From Sodiomyces alkalinus F11 (taxonomy: Eukaryota; Ascomycota; Sordariomycetes; Glomerellales; Plectosphaerellaceae), in NCBI RefSeq assembly GCF_003711515.1, contig NW_021167084.1, positions 1,340,412-1,404,411 on the forward strand: a stretch of DNA of 64,000 bases. The letters run 5' to 3'. The notes under the pieces were generated by a model. That model did not search any database. It was not told the DNA's origin and worked only from the letters and a program-made list of their open reading frames with translations. Below, one piece after another: positions 24,085 through 34,814 of the stretch (position 1 is its first letter; each line of letters begins with the position of its first letter). The position numbers and the translations under genes are program-made.

Positions 24085-24946
24085 GTTGTGATGTTTCCTC
24101 TTTGGTGTTGTCGTTAGCAGCGAATGAGTCGGCTTAGACGGGTGAATACTAATCCGCAGTTCATATGAAGCAAGGACTTCGTAGTTAGTGATGGGTCCTG
24201 TCTGTAAGGTAGCTGTGAAGTGGAAGTTTTGCGACCTCTCGATATGTCGAGCTGCACCTCCTCGCATTACCCTTTGTTGCTCCAAAATCAATCACATGAT
24301 TCTTATCTTATCGGTTGTCTCATAGGTAAGAGAGATTCCGGAATGCGCGGTCTCGTTCCGCGGCAAAGGACTAATGAGAGAGGAGTCACGTGACTAAATG
24401 GACACGATCGGGTAATACCACGCGATGGCGAGCATTTCAAAGCTGTACAACGCATAACTGTATCGGTCCGGCGCAGCCGAAATTCGAGCGTTTGTCATGT
24501 AGGAAATCGTCGGTCAGAAAATATAGAATTTCTACAAGATGAGGTCCAAACGGAGACAGTATAGAAGTCTGATTGGGGAAAGAACTGCGTATAAGTACCA
24601 TGGCTCAATCCCAGTCTGGAACAGCAACTTCAATTGACAGGTTTCGTTACGTAATTGTGCTCGGTGGATCCCTCCATTTTACAGAATAGGGGTAGAATCA
24701 CGTGACGGTGAGCATTTCTCCACCTCTCCATAACCCAGGGACGCGGTCGGTCATGCAGCTTCGCGTTCCTCCTGCATGAACAACGCATCATTGGGATTCC
24801 TATCCACACTCGTCGGCTAATTGACTGGCTGTCGTCCAACCCTGCAACAGGAAGCACGCTGTACGTACGAATCACTGACTTGAATCACCGTACAGTCAAA
24901 CACGACTTTGTCGGGGACGACCAAGAAGCCAGCCAAGATCGTCACC
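24085..24946. promoter_or_regulatory. divergent region, dim1 / zinc finger
   Basis: This region lies between two divergent genes and should hold both promoters. TCACGTGA-like E-box cores occur near 24386-24393 (AGTCACGTGACT) and near 24697-24705 (ATCACGTGACG). No other gene is visible. Confidence 0.5.
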
Positions 24947-25891
24947 ATGGGGTACTATGAATGCGATACCTGCACGCGGCGTTTCCGAACCTCGGGAGCG
25001 TGTGATCAGCACATGAGGGACACCAACCACTTCAATCAGGACGACGAATATCCCTACGAGTGCCGGTTCTGTAATACGATCTTCCGCGAGGAAGAAGACT
25101 GCGACTCTCATGAGATCAACACGCACCACTACTGTGCCGATTGCGACTGAAGGTTCAACAACGCCAATAACCTCAGGATGGTCAGTGAACATGAACCCCT
25201 TTCAAAACACACATTTTCATTTCTTGCGAGATAAAACTTGAGACAAAAACAAAACAAAATCGAACTGATAAATTGTGGGCGGCCGTCCCCCTCGTCTCGC
25301 AGCACCTCAACTCGCGCGTCCACAAGGGCACGCAGATGGACTGCCCCTTCTGCGACAGAAGCTTCGTAACCGCCACGGGGCTCGCTCATCACCTGGAGTC
25401 GGGCGGCTGCAGGAAAGCTCCTTTCCTCAGCCGAGACCGCGTCTACGAGATCGTTCGAAGACAGGACCCGCACGGTGCCATATCGAAGAACTTGCTCGAC
25501 TGGCACGGATCCAGCGAGTACGAGGCAACTTCGGCATCCTGGAACGGAGATTTCTACGAATGTGTCCTTTGCCATCGCGAGTTTAACAGTTTGCATGGTC
25601 TGAACATGCATCTCAAATCGCCTGTCCGTGAGTGCTTTGTCCTACTTCGTACCGGCGGGCTTCATGCTAATATAAGGGGTCTTTTTTCCTTTCTTTCTTC
25701 TCCCCGCGACATCGTTTTGAGACCAACAGAGCCTCTATCATTGTCCCAATCGGGGCTGCAGGTCGGATTTCAAGAGCTTGGCTGGCCTCATCAACCATCT
25801 GGAGAGCGAGTCGTGTGGATACAAGCGCTTCGCCACGGTCCAGAAGCACATGGGAGGCATGCTCAGCAGGGACCGTATGCTGACGTATTGA
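24947..25891 (+). pseudogene. C2H2 zinc-finger protein gene with in-frame stop
   Basis: The three exon-like blocks are 24947-25180, 25303-25623 and 25730-25891 (about 239 codons). They encode repeated fungal C2H2 fingers: YECDTCTRRFRTSGACDQHM, YECRFCNTIF, YCADC..RFNNANNLRM, MDCPFCDRSFVTATGLAHHL, YECVLCHREFNSLHGLNMHL and YHCPNRGCRSDF. The third finger is cut by TGA at 25148-25150, just where the family has Arg (CGA to TGA is one transition). The second intron is also imperfect. The strong donor GTGAGT at 25628 does not keep frame, and only the weaker GTCCGT at 25624 does. The two faults together suggest a dead or dying gene. A sequencing error, or use of only part of the frame, cannot be excluded. 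The function would be a DNA- or RNA-binding regulator. Confidence 0.65.
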
Positions 25892-26381
25892 AGTATTATT
25901 GCGTCTCCTCTCCGCGGACTCTTGTTTGGCGCTGGAGACAAACCTTGCGGGTGTTCAATCACCCTTTCCCCCTCGCTTCGGTTTTTTCTTTTCTTCTCGC
26001 TGTATTCTCGCTCTTTCGCACTCACTTTCTCACTCTCTCCTTGTTTCAATTTTGGGCGTCTCTTTTGTTCGAAATCTGTGGGAGCTGAAGGGGATCTCAT
26101 CTCCAAGAGCAGAGTGGTATACACTCCATAAAGCTAGTGATGTTGGCTCGAAGGCAGCCGAGGAGTGACTGGAAGCAATGTGACACGGAAAGGTCGTGGG
26201 CGACGTCGTTTGTAATTTAGTAATAATCGGTTCGTTCATCTGGGTGCGAGAAACATGCCGTCGATCTTGGAAGGTCAGACAGGAATATCATGAATTATAT
26301 CTGCTGACCGGTGGTATCATTCACCGTTGAGATTTGTGGTTGGAAGTGGAATCGTGCTGGGGCGTCTAAGCAAAGGCTCCG
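25892..26381. other. intergenic, no gene seen
   Basis: This is the 3' flank shared by the zinc-finger gene and the convergent PARG gene. It has pyrimidine-rich stretches near 25970-26060. Nothing coding is supported. Confidence 0.55.
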
Positions 26382-27740
26382 CTAGACCTCTCCACTGAGA
26401 TCGGAGTCCTCGTCTGCAGGGAGCTGGTTGACCAAGCTGGCGAGGATGGAGAGCAGCCCCTGTTTGAGTTGCGGATTCGTGGACGCCTGAATACGGACCT
26501 CGAGCTCATGAATCCTAGCTCGGAGCTCCGCCCTGTCTGCTTGTCCCGGGTCGTCCTCCTGGTCACCTCCCTCCTCCTCTCCGTCCCCTCCTTCGTCCTC
26601 TCCCCCATGCGATCCGGCCAGCTCCTCTCGCACGAGACCCTCTCCAAACGCAGCAGCGAAAGCGTCAGCCATGCCGGCATCTTTGACAGCGAAGACAACC
26701 TCTTCGACCACATCCCTCCAGTCCTCCTTGACGGCTCCGCTTCCGCCTCCGCCCCCCCCTCCCCCTCCCCCTTTCTTCTTCTTCCCCTTGCCGCCATCTG
26801 TGGTCCTCGGCAACAGCACCTTCCGCCAAGCAGCCGCCACCTCGCCAACGGGATTCCCGTAAGCGCCACACCCCCACGCTCCGAGCACGACCCTCCGGAC
26901 ACCTTTAACGCGACAGACGCGCATGACCATCTTCATCTTGTCCAGGACCAGCTGGCGGTCCTTGTCGCGGACATAGCGTCTCCGACCGGACGAGGGGTCG
27001 GCTTCCGTGTCCGGGTTGCGCGGCATGGCGGCGCTGACGCAGTCGACGAACCAGCGGTCCTTTTTGTCGAGGACGTCGACTGCGGCGGCGGCGGCGGCGG
27101 CGGTGTCGTCCTCGGAGCGGAAGACCAGGACGTCGGGGGTGTAGATGGCGCCTAGGTCCGGGAGACGGTAGTAGTGGTCCCGTAGCGAGGGGAGGAGGGT
27201 GGTGCGCATGCAGAGGGATTCTTCTTGGCTGGTGGCGCCGTTGAGGAAGCCGCCGCCGGGGGTTAGGGGGGAGGCCATGTTGAGGATGGCGACGTGGTGG
27301 GCGTGGTGGGGGTCGAAGGGGGAGGAGGACGGGGAGGAGGATTCTTGGGTCGGTTTGTTGTTGGTTGTCGTGTCGGTGGGATTGGTGGGTTTGGGTTCTG
27401 GATTGGGGGTTTCGATGGTGAGAGCGCGGGCGGCGGCGAGGGTGTCGGCTACTACGAGGGTGATCCGGGGAGACGGGGAATTGGTTTGTGAGATGTTGGT
27501 CTTGCTGCTGGCATGGCTATGGCTGGGTGCCCGGAGTGTCTCGCCTGACGGGCCCCTTAACGTCCCCGTTTCTTGGTCGAAGACGATGAGCTCTGCGGCA
27601 TCGATTCCTCGACGGGCTCTTGGATGAGTGGACAGGAGGGAGGGGATGAGCTGGTTGATGGTGGCCTTGGCCTTTTTGGCTCGAGCCGCTCGACGAAAGC
27701 CTGCGGGTGGAAGGCCACGGGAGGGTTGGAGTCTTCCCAT
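26382..27740 (-). CDS. microbial-type PARG (TIGR02452/DUF2263) domain protein
   Basis: This is a single-exon minus-strand gene. The start chosen is MGRLQPSRG at 27740, which has A at -3 and G at +4. The frame stays open to an ATG at 27893, which would add 51 low-complexity residues. From 27740 the protein is 452 aa. The macro-domain-like PARG signature is clear: ILNMASPLTPGGGFLNGATSQEESLCMRTTL (a GGG-x(n)-QEE loop), then YTPDVLVFR, and VVLGAWGCGAYGNP near the end of the domain. Such enzymes remove ADP-ribose chains or ADP-ribose from proteins. A Lys/Gly-rich insert (about ten Gly in a row) and an acidic, helical C-terminus follow and are probably lineage specific. It is divergent from the APH-like kinase gene. 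The catalytic class is well supported; the substrate is inferred. Confidence 0.88.
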   Translation of the reverse strand: MGRLQPSRGLPPAGFRRAARAKKAKATINQLIPSLLSTHPRARRGIDAAELIVFDQETGTLRGPSGETLRAPSHSHASSKTNISQTNSPSPRITLVVADTLAAARALTIETPNPEPKPTNPTDTTTNNKPTQESSSPSSSPFDPHHAHHVAILNMASPLTPGGGFLNGATSQEESLCMRTTLLPSLRDHYYRLPDLGAIYTPDVLVFRSEDDTAAAAAAAVDVLDKKDRWFVDCVSAAMPRNPDTEADPSSGRRRYVRDKDRQLVLDKMKMVMRVCRVKGVRRVVLGAWGCGAYGNPVGEVAAAWRKVLLPRTTDGGKGKKKKGGGGGGGGGGSGAVKEDWRDVVEEVVFAVKDAGMADAFAAAFGEGLVREELAGSHGGEDEGGDGEEEGGDQEDDPGQADRAELRARIHELEVRIQASTNPQLKQGLLSILASLVNQLPADEDSDLSGEV

Positions 27741-28534
27741 GCTGTAGCGCGGGTTGGGACTGTTCTTGCCAGATTTTCCGGGGAGAGGAGTCTGATCATC
27801 TGATCGTGGCTGATATATGTGAATTGGAAAAGAGAGAAGAGTTGAGAAGGTGATGGTAGAATATTCATTCTGTGCCATGTCCCCTGTCGTCATTTGGGAG
27901 GGAGGGGGAGTTTAGGCAGTTTAGGTACCCTGATGGGTAGGGTACTTTAGGTAGAGGAGCACTGACGGTGGAGGTCAATTTAGCGAAGTACTCCGTACCT
28001 AATTAAGGTACGAAGCACTCAGCTTAAGATACCTATGAAGTACACGCTGATGATGTGTACCTTATTTACTCTGAGCTTCCTTCGCCTTTTCCTCCGCGGT
28101 CTTTGTCTTTTCTGCCGGTTTCCCCCCCCTGTCCACTGAGTTGCATATTTTATTCTGTCTTTTACTCGGTTATTATTTCCTAGTATTGGTCCTTTTCCTG
28201 TTGTTTCATATAGGTTTCTTCATCTTCGATTCTTGGGTTGTTCCATCAGAAGTTGGACCCACTGGGACTTGTACAAATACAGGCATGTACCGTACCTTCG
28301 GTCAATTGTACATTAATTCTCTCAATCACGGGGTTCCCTCCTCTCTTTCCATCGTCAAGTTCAAGTTCTCCTCTTGTCCCATCCACATTCAACTGGTTCT
28401 ACCCATCATTCCGGGAGTTGAACGTCAAACTAACTAAAGAAGAACTTGGCTCTTTTCGTGGCAACAGAAAAAAGCAACTCGGACAATCGGCCCTCCCCCT
28501 CCCACACAAGTGACAAGAGGTCACCCATCGCAGA
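27741..28534. promoter_or_regulatory. divergent region, PARG / APH-like kinase
   Basis: This holds the promoters of two divergent genes and possibly an N-terminal extension of PARG (open to 27893). The part 27900-28060 carries clustered GGTACC, GGTAGG and CGAAGTACTCCGTAC near-palindromes like those in other intergenic regions of the window. The part after 28070 is C/T-rich and leads to the ATG at 28535. Confidence 0.5.
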
Positions 28535-29809
28535 ATGCCTCCTCTTGTAATAAAGCCTCGGCGCGTCGCCGAGATCATGTTGTCATGGCTGGGTCTAGAC
28601 CTCGTCTCTTGTACGAAGATTCAGACTCTCTGGGCAGGCTACGGCCACATCTGCGCCATCGCAGCGCGAGAGCCCAACGACAAGACCAACACCACCTCGC
28701 GCATGATCCTGAAGCTGATCTGCCCCCCAGCCCTCGGCGACCGCACCGAAGACGAAGGCCACTTGCGGAAGATGCTGAGCTACCAAGTCGAGCAGCACTT
28801 CTATCAGGAGATCGCGCCCCGTCTACTGGAAGACGACGTCGCCGTCGCGAGATGCCTCGCCTCGACCCGGGACTCGACCGGGAAACCGCACGCCGAGGAA
28901 CTCCGCGGCCTGACCGCCACCCTCATGTCCGACTTGCGCCCAGCGTTCCCCGTCGCCGGCGGGAAACGGTCCGCCTTGCTCCCCCGACAGGTCCGCGCGG
29001 CTCTGGACTGGCTGGCCCGGTTCCACCGCAGCTCCTGGGCCTCGCTGCCGGACAAGGAGCTTGACTTATTCCTCCTCCCGCCCCTCGAGGAGGCGAAGCG
29101 CCGACGATCTGGCGAAGTGGATCCCGAGCGGTCGAAGCTGTGGCTGAACGGCGGGTACACGTACCTGGCGACCCGGCGGAAAGAGTACGCATCTCTTGCC
29201 GAGGACGAGACCTCGGAGTGGTGCGCCGCCCTTTGCGACCCTTTTTCCGAGACGACCGGGAAGGATGATGGATCCTCGTCGTCGTCCATGTCTGTTGCGG
29301 AACTGGTTGCCGCTTTCCTCACGCCGTCGGGGAGGCCTTTTGAGACGTACATTCACGGCGACGTCAAGTCGGAGAATCTCTTCACGACCGAGCTGGGCGA
29401 CCGGGTGGCCTTTTTCGATTTCCAGTACGTCGGGCTGGGTCTGGGGGTTTGCGACCTCGCCAAGCTCTTTACCTGTTCCGTCCCCCTCGGCATGCTCGCC
29501 GATTGCCGTGGCCCTTGCGACGTGCCGCAGGAACTGGCCATGGGCGAAGGGGAGAAGGCATTGTTGGAGCAGTACCGCCAGACCCTTCTCTCTGGCACAA
29601 CGTCAGGCAAGGGCCCGTCGGCGTACGACTGGAACGATTTCGTCCGTCATTGGGAGACGGCCCTCGTGGATTGGTGTCGCTTCCAGGCATCTTGGGGCTT
29701 CTGGGGGAACACCGAGTGGCTTGAAGCGAGAGTGAGATCCATTCTTGGGGATGACGGCTGGTGTAACTGGCTGAAGCAGGAATGCGATCGGGTTGAATAC
29801 ATGAAATGA
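28535..29809 (+). CDS. aminoglycoside-phosphotransferase (APH)-like kinase
   Basis: This intronless frame encodes 424 aa. The C-terminal lobe has the APH/choline-kinase catalytic loop IHGDVKSENLF (D and N in HGDxxxxN) and the metal-binding DFQ in VAFFDFQYVGLGLGVCDLAKLF. The N-terminal lobe (RMILKLICPP) provides the nucleotide-binding beta sheet. Fungal APH-like proteins phosphorylate diverse small hydroxylated or amino compounds, and most are uncharacterised. The substrate is unknown. It lies 390 bp upstream of the SDR gene on the same strand and could belong to the neighbouring catabolic group, but that link is weak. Confidence 0.85.
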   Translation: MPPLVIKPRRVAEIMLSWLGLDLVSCTKIQTLWAGYGHICAIAAREPNDKTNTTSRMILKLICPPALGDRTEDEGHLRKMLSYQVEQHFYQEIAPRLLEDDVAVARCLASTRDSTGKPHAEELRGLTATLMSDLRPAFPVAGGKRSALLPRQVRAALDWLARFHRSSWASLPDKELDLFLLPPLEEAKRRRSGEVDPERSKLWLNGGYTYLATRRKEYASLAEDETSEWCAALCDPFSETTGKDDGSSSSSMSVAELVAAFLTPSGRPFETYIHGDVKSENLFTTELGDRVAFFDFQYVGLGLGVCDLAKLFTCSVPLGMLADCRGPCDVPQELAMGEGEKALLEQYRQTLLSGTTSGKGPSAYDWNDFVRHWETALVDWCRFQASWGFWGNTEWLEARVRSILGDDGWCNWLKQECDRVEYMK

Positions 29810-30199
29810 GGGGCGGGGAGAGCAAAGATCGGATTCACTGAGACTCTCTCAGTATTGAGTTGGTAACTTTTTCCAACCTTACACCGGGTATCACAAGCGG
29901 CCCGGAGCATTTGTGGGGGGAAAAGGGGGAAAGGGGGAAAAGGGGGAGAGGGGGAAGAGGGGGGAGATGCGGCAGATGGGAGCATCAACTGCCCATCGGA
30001 AATCTATTGCCGCCAAGACACTTATTATTCGGTCTACTGCTGTAACGACCCTCCAACGCTGCACTACCCTCCTCGACTCGTTTCTCTTCCTCCCTCCAGA
30101 AAAAAGCAACTCCCAGGCATTCGTTTACTCGCTCTCCGACCCACCACAACCACAACCACGACCAGACCACCTTTGACTTCAACACCCCACATACATACC
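29810..30199. promoter_or_regulatory. intergenic with G-rich purine tract, SDR promoter
   Basis: A nearly pure G/A run lies on the plus strand at about 29915-29967. It has at least eight runs of four or more G separated by A-rich spacers, so it could form a G-quadruplex or triplex. The ATG of the SDR gene is about 230 bp downstream. Confidence 0.6.
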
Positions 30200-31032
30200 A
30201 TGACTTCTCCCACCCAGTTCGCCGACAAGGTCATCGCCCTCACCGGCGCAGCCTCGGGCATAGGCCAAACCACTGCCTACGTCCTCGCCTCCCGCGGCGC
30301 CCGGCTCTCCCTGGCCGACGTGCAGCAGGAAGGCCTGGAGGCCACCAAAGCGGCCATCGAAAAGGCGCACCCCGCCGCCGAGGTGATGCTCTCCGTCGTC
30401 GACGTCCGCGACCACGCCGCCGTCGACAAGTGGGTGTCGGAGACCGTGTCGCGCTTCGGCCGGCTCGACGGCGCCGCGAACCTCGCCGGCGTCATCCCCA
30501 AGTCCATCGGCGTGGCGCCCCTCTCCGAGCAGGACTTGGGCGAGTGGGACTTTGTCACGGGCGTCAACCTCACGGGCGTTATGCACTGCATGCGGGCCCA
30601 GCTCCGCGTGATTGCCGACGGCGGGAGTGTTGTTAATGCGAGCTCGGTTGCCGGTATCGCGGGGCGGCCGAGGAATGCTGCGTATGCGGCGAGCAAGCAT
30701 GGCGTGGTTGGGTTGACGAAGAGTGCGGCGAAGGAGGTTGGGGCGAGGCAGGTGAGGGTGAATGCCGTCTGTCCGTGAGTTTTCTTTCCCCCCCCCCTCT
30801 CTCTCTCTCTCCTTTTTCTTTTTAAGCGAACGAATACTCACATCGCTATAGGGGACGCATCGAGACCCCCATGCTTGCTAGTCTGGGCAACACTGAGAAC
30901 GACCCCGGTGTTGCCCTGCAGAGAGCCGGTAAGCCGGAAGAGGTGGCCAAGTTGATTGCCTTTTTGTTGAGCGATGAATCGACCTACGTTTCGGGCACCG
31001 CCATTACCATTGATGGCGGATGGTACTGCTAG
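30200..31032 (+). CDS. short-chain dehydrogenase/reductase (SDR)
   Basis: Two exons, 30200-30774 and 30852-31032, give 251 aa, the usual classical-SDR length. The NAD(P) motif TGAASGIG sits at residues 15-22. A structural NLAGV replaces NNAG. The catalytic Ser is in VVNASSVAG, and YAASK gives Tyr162 and Lys166. The C-terminus has the usual [10 protein letters not shown]. An Asp after beta-2 (SLADVQ) suggests NAD(H) preference. The closest broad group is the 3-oxoacyl-ACP/alcohol-type SDRs. Next to the AtuA-like, ABM-type and enoyl-CoA hydratase relic genes it may oxidise a hydroxyl intermediate of the same pathway (inference). Confidence 0.93.
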
Positions 31033-31442
31033 AGGGGTCTTTTTTATATGTATCCGTAGCTGGACGAGATTTCGGACCCAAGAGTCTTGAAGCAGTTTCT
31101 TGGATTGTACGATTTGGTGATTTGCTACGTCTGCATTTAACGGGCTTCGTTGGGCAATGTAAATTATGACAACTGAGGTTTCGATTCGATTCCGATTCAC
31201 GCATCACCAATGTTGAGGTTGAACATACGCAAGGGACAGAGGTAGGGGGCTCTGCCCTAGGAGGAATATGTCCAACGTTCATGTTCTCACAACGCAACAT
31301 GACTCGAAATCGTCTGATTTGAAGAATGGTTTTTATTTATTTATTTCTTTGACAAAAGGAAAGGCTGAACTACATTCTGTCTGATTTTGTGTGTTCTCAT
31401 TCCATCATACAACGACGGGACTACATGCCCCGGCCCCCCCAT
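31033..31442. other. intergenic between convergent genes
   Basis: This stretch lies between the SDR stop and the AtuA-like stop (minus strand, 31443). Only 3' UTR-type sequence is seen, including a short TTTATTTATTTA run near 31332-31345. Confidence 0.6.
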
Positions 31443-33690
31443 CTAAATACGGCCCCTCTCGAGGAACTTGTTGGGAATATCCACATGCTTGCAGCGGATA
31501 TACTCGCAAAGGTTCTTGCCCAAGCTGTCAAACGAGCTGGTGGAGTTGAAGCCGCGGTCCAGATGGTCCTTGAGGAGGAAGTGCACAGCGAGGATGTTGG
31601 GGAACTCGAAGCGGTCAATCTGCTTCCCGGTTTCGTTCTTGCCCAGCAGCTCGCGGAGCTTGGCGGTGGTGAGCATGGTGCGGAGCCAATCCCACTCGTC
31701 GGCGTGGCGGACAAAGAGGCCGAGGTTGGCGTTGGAGCTCTTGTCGCCGGAGCGGCCCAGGACGACCCAGCCGAGCGGGCCCCGGGTGGTGGGGCCGAAG
31801 GAGGCCAGGTCGACGGGGCGCAGGGTGACGGGCAGGTCGGGCTGCTCGCGCGGGTACTCGCGGGTGTTGGTCGGGGTGGGGACCTCGACGACGGAGCCGT
31901 CGGGCAGGTGGGCGGTCTCCTTGACGAAGGACTGCGGGAGGAGGGAGACCCAGTACTCGAAGAAGGGGCGGCCGATGGCGGTGCGCATGTCCGGGGCCAT
32001 GGTGCTGCCCGGGTAGCCCTGCAGGAGGTTCTCGATGCAGAAGCGCGCGAAGGAGCCGCGGTCCGAGTCGACGAAGGAGTTGCCCGAGAGCAGGTCCGGG
32101 TCGCGCGTCTGGGCGAAGATGCGCATGTCCACCGTCGCTTCTTCCTGCGACTCGGGGTTCTCGGGCACGGAGCCGGCGACCATGAACTTGAGGCAGGAGA
32201 AGCGGCTGATGTGCTCGCCCATCAGGGCCTTGGTTTGGCGCTCCACCATGGCGGCCTTTTCGGCGATGTCGAGGCCGGTGAGGTAGAAGTGGAATTCGGC
32301 TTGCCAGCCTCCCTTGGCGGTGATGCCGACTGGGGGGGGGGATGAAGTTAGTTCATTGGTTTGGGCTGGCTGGTATGAGGTGGGAAATACGACTCACTCT
32401 TGGTTGTTGAAGGAGCAGGGAGACCCTTGACGCCAGACATGTGGACGGCGTTCTCGCCGACTTGTGTCAGGACGATGTTGTCGATCTGGGCGGTAACGTC
32501 CGAGTTGTAGTAGAGAGGGCCCTGGATCTCGTAGAGGAGCTGGCTGGCAACGGTCTGGATATTGACCAGACCATGCTTGCCCTTCTCCATGGTGATAACG
32601 GCGTCGCCCTTTTCGTCGACAGCAGCGATGGGGTCTGGGGCGGAAATCAGTACAATGCAGCGCAATAGAAAAAGGGGGCGGGGTTGTTCAGGGGTAAACG
32701 AATTCAGGGCTCAGGGGCTCAGGGGCTCAGGGGTCAAGATCACTCACATCCCATGTCAGTGTCGTTGTCACCCAGGCTCTTGAAGCCGGAGTAGTACCCG
32801 CCGGTGGCGTAAGTGCTGCACTCGATGATGTGGCCGACCATCAGAGCGCTCGCCAGCTCGTCGAGGTTGTCCCGGGTCCAGCCGTGCCACCACATGGCAG
32901 CGCCGACAGTGACGGAAGCGTCGGCGACACGACCGCAGAGTACAATGTCAGCGCCGGCCTTGAAGCACTCGGCGATGCCGGTGCCGCCGAGGTAGCACTG
33001 GGCGCAGATAGGGTCGTAGCCCCAGTCCTGGATGGCCTTGTTGGCGGGGAGGTTGTAGAACGGCTCGCCTGGGGGTTTGTTAGCCTTTCATTTTCTTCGT
33101 TTGTCTTTCTTTTTTTCTTCTTCATTATCTCTCTTCTCCCATGAATGGAAACAAAAGAATACTCACCCTTCTTGTACAAGTCGAGCACCGCATCGGTAAC
33201 ATCATCGCCATCCACGACACCGACCTTGAGATCGACGCCGTGCTTGGCAATGAGCTCCCTGACGGCGGCGGCCAGACCGTGGACGTCACTGGCGCCGGCA
33301 TTCACGGCGACCTTGACACCGCGCTTCGCCAGCCAGGGGATGGCCGGGTCGAGCTCGTCGAGGAAGTAAGGCTCGTAGCCCTTGGCGACGACGGTGGAGC
33401 CCGAGGTCATGGCCTTCTGGGCGAGGTTGTCGCGCTTGTCGGAGCCGCGGAGGGTCATGTTGCACTCGCTCATCCAGTCGCCGGTGATGACGTCGACGTC
33501 TTCGTTCTTGGCCATGTCGTGGATGGCGCGCTTGCGGTCGTAGACACCTGGAGAGAGACGTGTCAGTTTCCGGGGGCTTGTTGGAGAGAAAGGGAGGAGA
33601 AGGAGGAGTGTTACCTCCTGAGCAGCCGGCAATCTTGATGGGACGCTTCGCGCCGCCACCGTTGACGCCGTTGGTTGCACTGGGAGCCAT
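31443..33690 (-). CDS. DUF1446 / AtuA-like family protein
   Basis: Five minus-strand exons, 33690-33615, 33547-33167, 33068-32748, 32634-32398 and 32329-31443, join in frame to 633 aa. After a short Asn/Gly leader the protein reads KIAGCSGGVYDRKRAIHDM. Family signatures include IVLCGRVADASVTVG, GPLYYNSDV, VHMSGVKGLPAP, and near the end RFEFPNILAVHFLL. DUF1446 proteins include bacterial AtuA, encoded in the acyclic terpene (citronellol/geraniol) utilisation cluster; the biochemical role is not established. This is one of two paralogues in this window, the other being 36754-38259. An 8-bp unit GGCTCAGG is repeated three times in intron 3 (32708-32731), and a G10 run lies near the acceptor of intron 4. 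Confidence 0.93.
32708..32731. repeat. 8-bp tandem repeat, three copies
   Basis: GGCTCAGG is repeated three times without mismatch inside intron 3 of the AtuA-like gene on the opposite strand. It is a short variable-number repeat with no evident function. Confidence 0.85.
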
Positions 33691-34814
33691 GGTGATGTGT
33701 GTGTGAGAAGGGACGGAAGGAAGCACAGGGAATTGGAGGGATAGAGAGCTCGACAGCCTGGCCTTTTTGGAGCAAAGATGTGTTCTCTCAAGGGATCAGT
33801 GAGGCTGTGCTATGATTGTTGAAGGAGGATGGGCGATCTTGGTTCGAAAGGGGGATGAGGACGAGATGGCCGATATATAGTCGTTTTTTCAGGAGCCAAC
33901 CCCTTCTAGACCCGGGTAATGGAAGGGAGACGTTTGAGAGATGATTTATCATGGGCCAAGCCACTTGCCAGCCATGAGAGAGAGGTCCGGGCCCTTCGAG
34001 TGTGAGGAACTCCGCGTGCTCTGAATGCGTAAAGTCAAGTCCCTGTGACGCCCTAATGGTGGGGGACTGGGGGGTTCAACGAGGGGCAACGAGGGGCAAT
34101 GGGAGAGACCACCACCAACGGACTCGTAGGCCGCGGGGGAGGGGTCCACGCTAATGATTCAGTACCCGATGGCTTGGCCGGGGTGGTGGGAGACGGGGAT
34201 CGGGCATGGCCGCGGGGCTACTGACTACTTCATGTTCGTACTGGAGGGGATGGCCCGGATGGGCCGTTCAGCGTGCAGTCAGATCTACCTGTTCACTCCG
34301 GTACTGTCATTGGATCTCCACGTGCCATGTATGAACTCGGATATAATTTCCAGTCTCAACTTTTTCTGTTCCTGTTTCACATGAAGCAGTCGAGGTGATG
34401 CGGATGAGCCCGAGAAGTCTTTGCCACCGCAAAAAGACATGGCCTGGAATCACGAAGCCTACAGTAGTTAGTGAGAGGGTACTTAGTTGTCAGATAGTGT
34501 GAGAAATTAGGTTGCTGAATCGGCTGGGGCGTGAGCAGTGAGCACCGTCGAGGCTATAATGAGACTAGCTCTAATGGTTACCCGGTCCATTGGAATGTTT
34601 CCTTTCCTTTCTTTTTTCGTTTTGCCAATGGAGGGATTTCGAATTGAGGGCTACGCAAGATGGTGGCCTAGCTTCGAGGCCTCTTAAGCCTGAACATCCT
34701 CGGACCTGCTATCTAGCCCTCCACCAAAGACAACAAAGCAATGCGGACAAGTGAGATGCATCGCTAACATGGTACTCATAGTATTCATGGTATTATTATC
34801 ATACTAACGCTCCC
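33691..34814. promoter_or_regulatory. AtuA-like promoter side and intergenic region
   Basis: This is the upstream region of the AtuA-like gene (minus strand) and the 3' flank of the ABM gene. A TATATAG element sits near 33872-33878, about 185 bp upstream of the AtuA-like ATG. No gene is supported. Short frames near 34154-34384 have no recognisable product. Confidence 0.5.

Noticed and set aside
32331..32340. G10 run taken as an assembly error breaking the AtuA-like gene
   Set aside because: It falls inside intron 4 next to the acceptor, and the coding frame is continuous on both sides.
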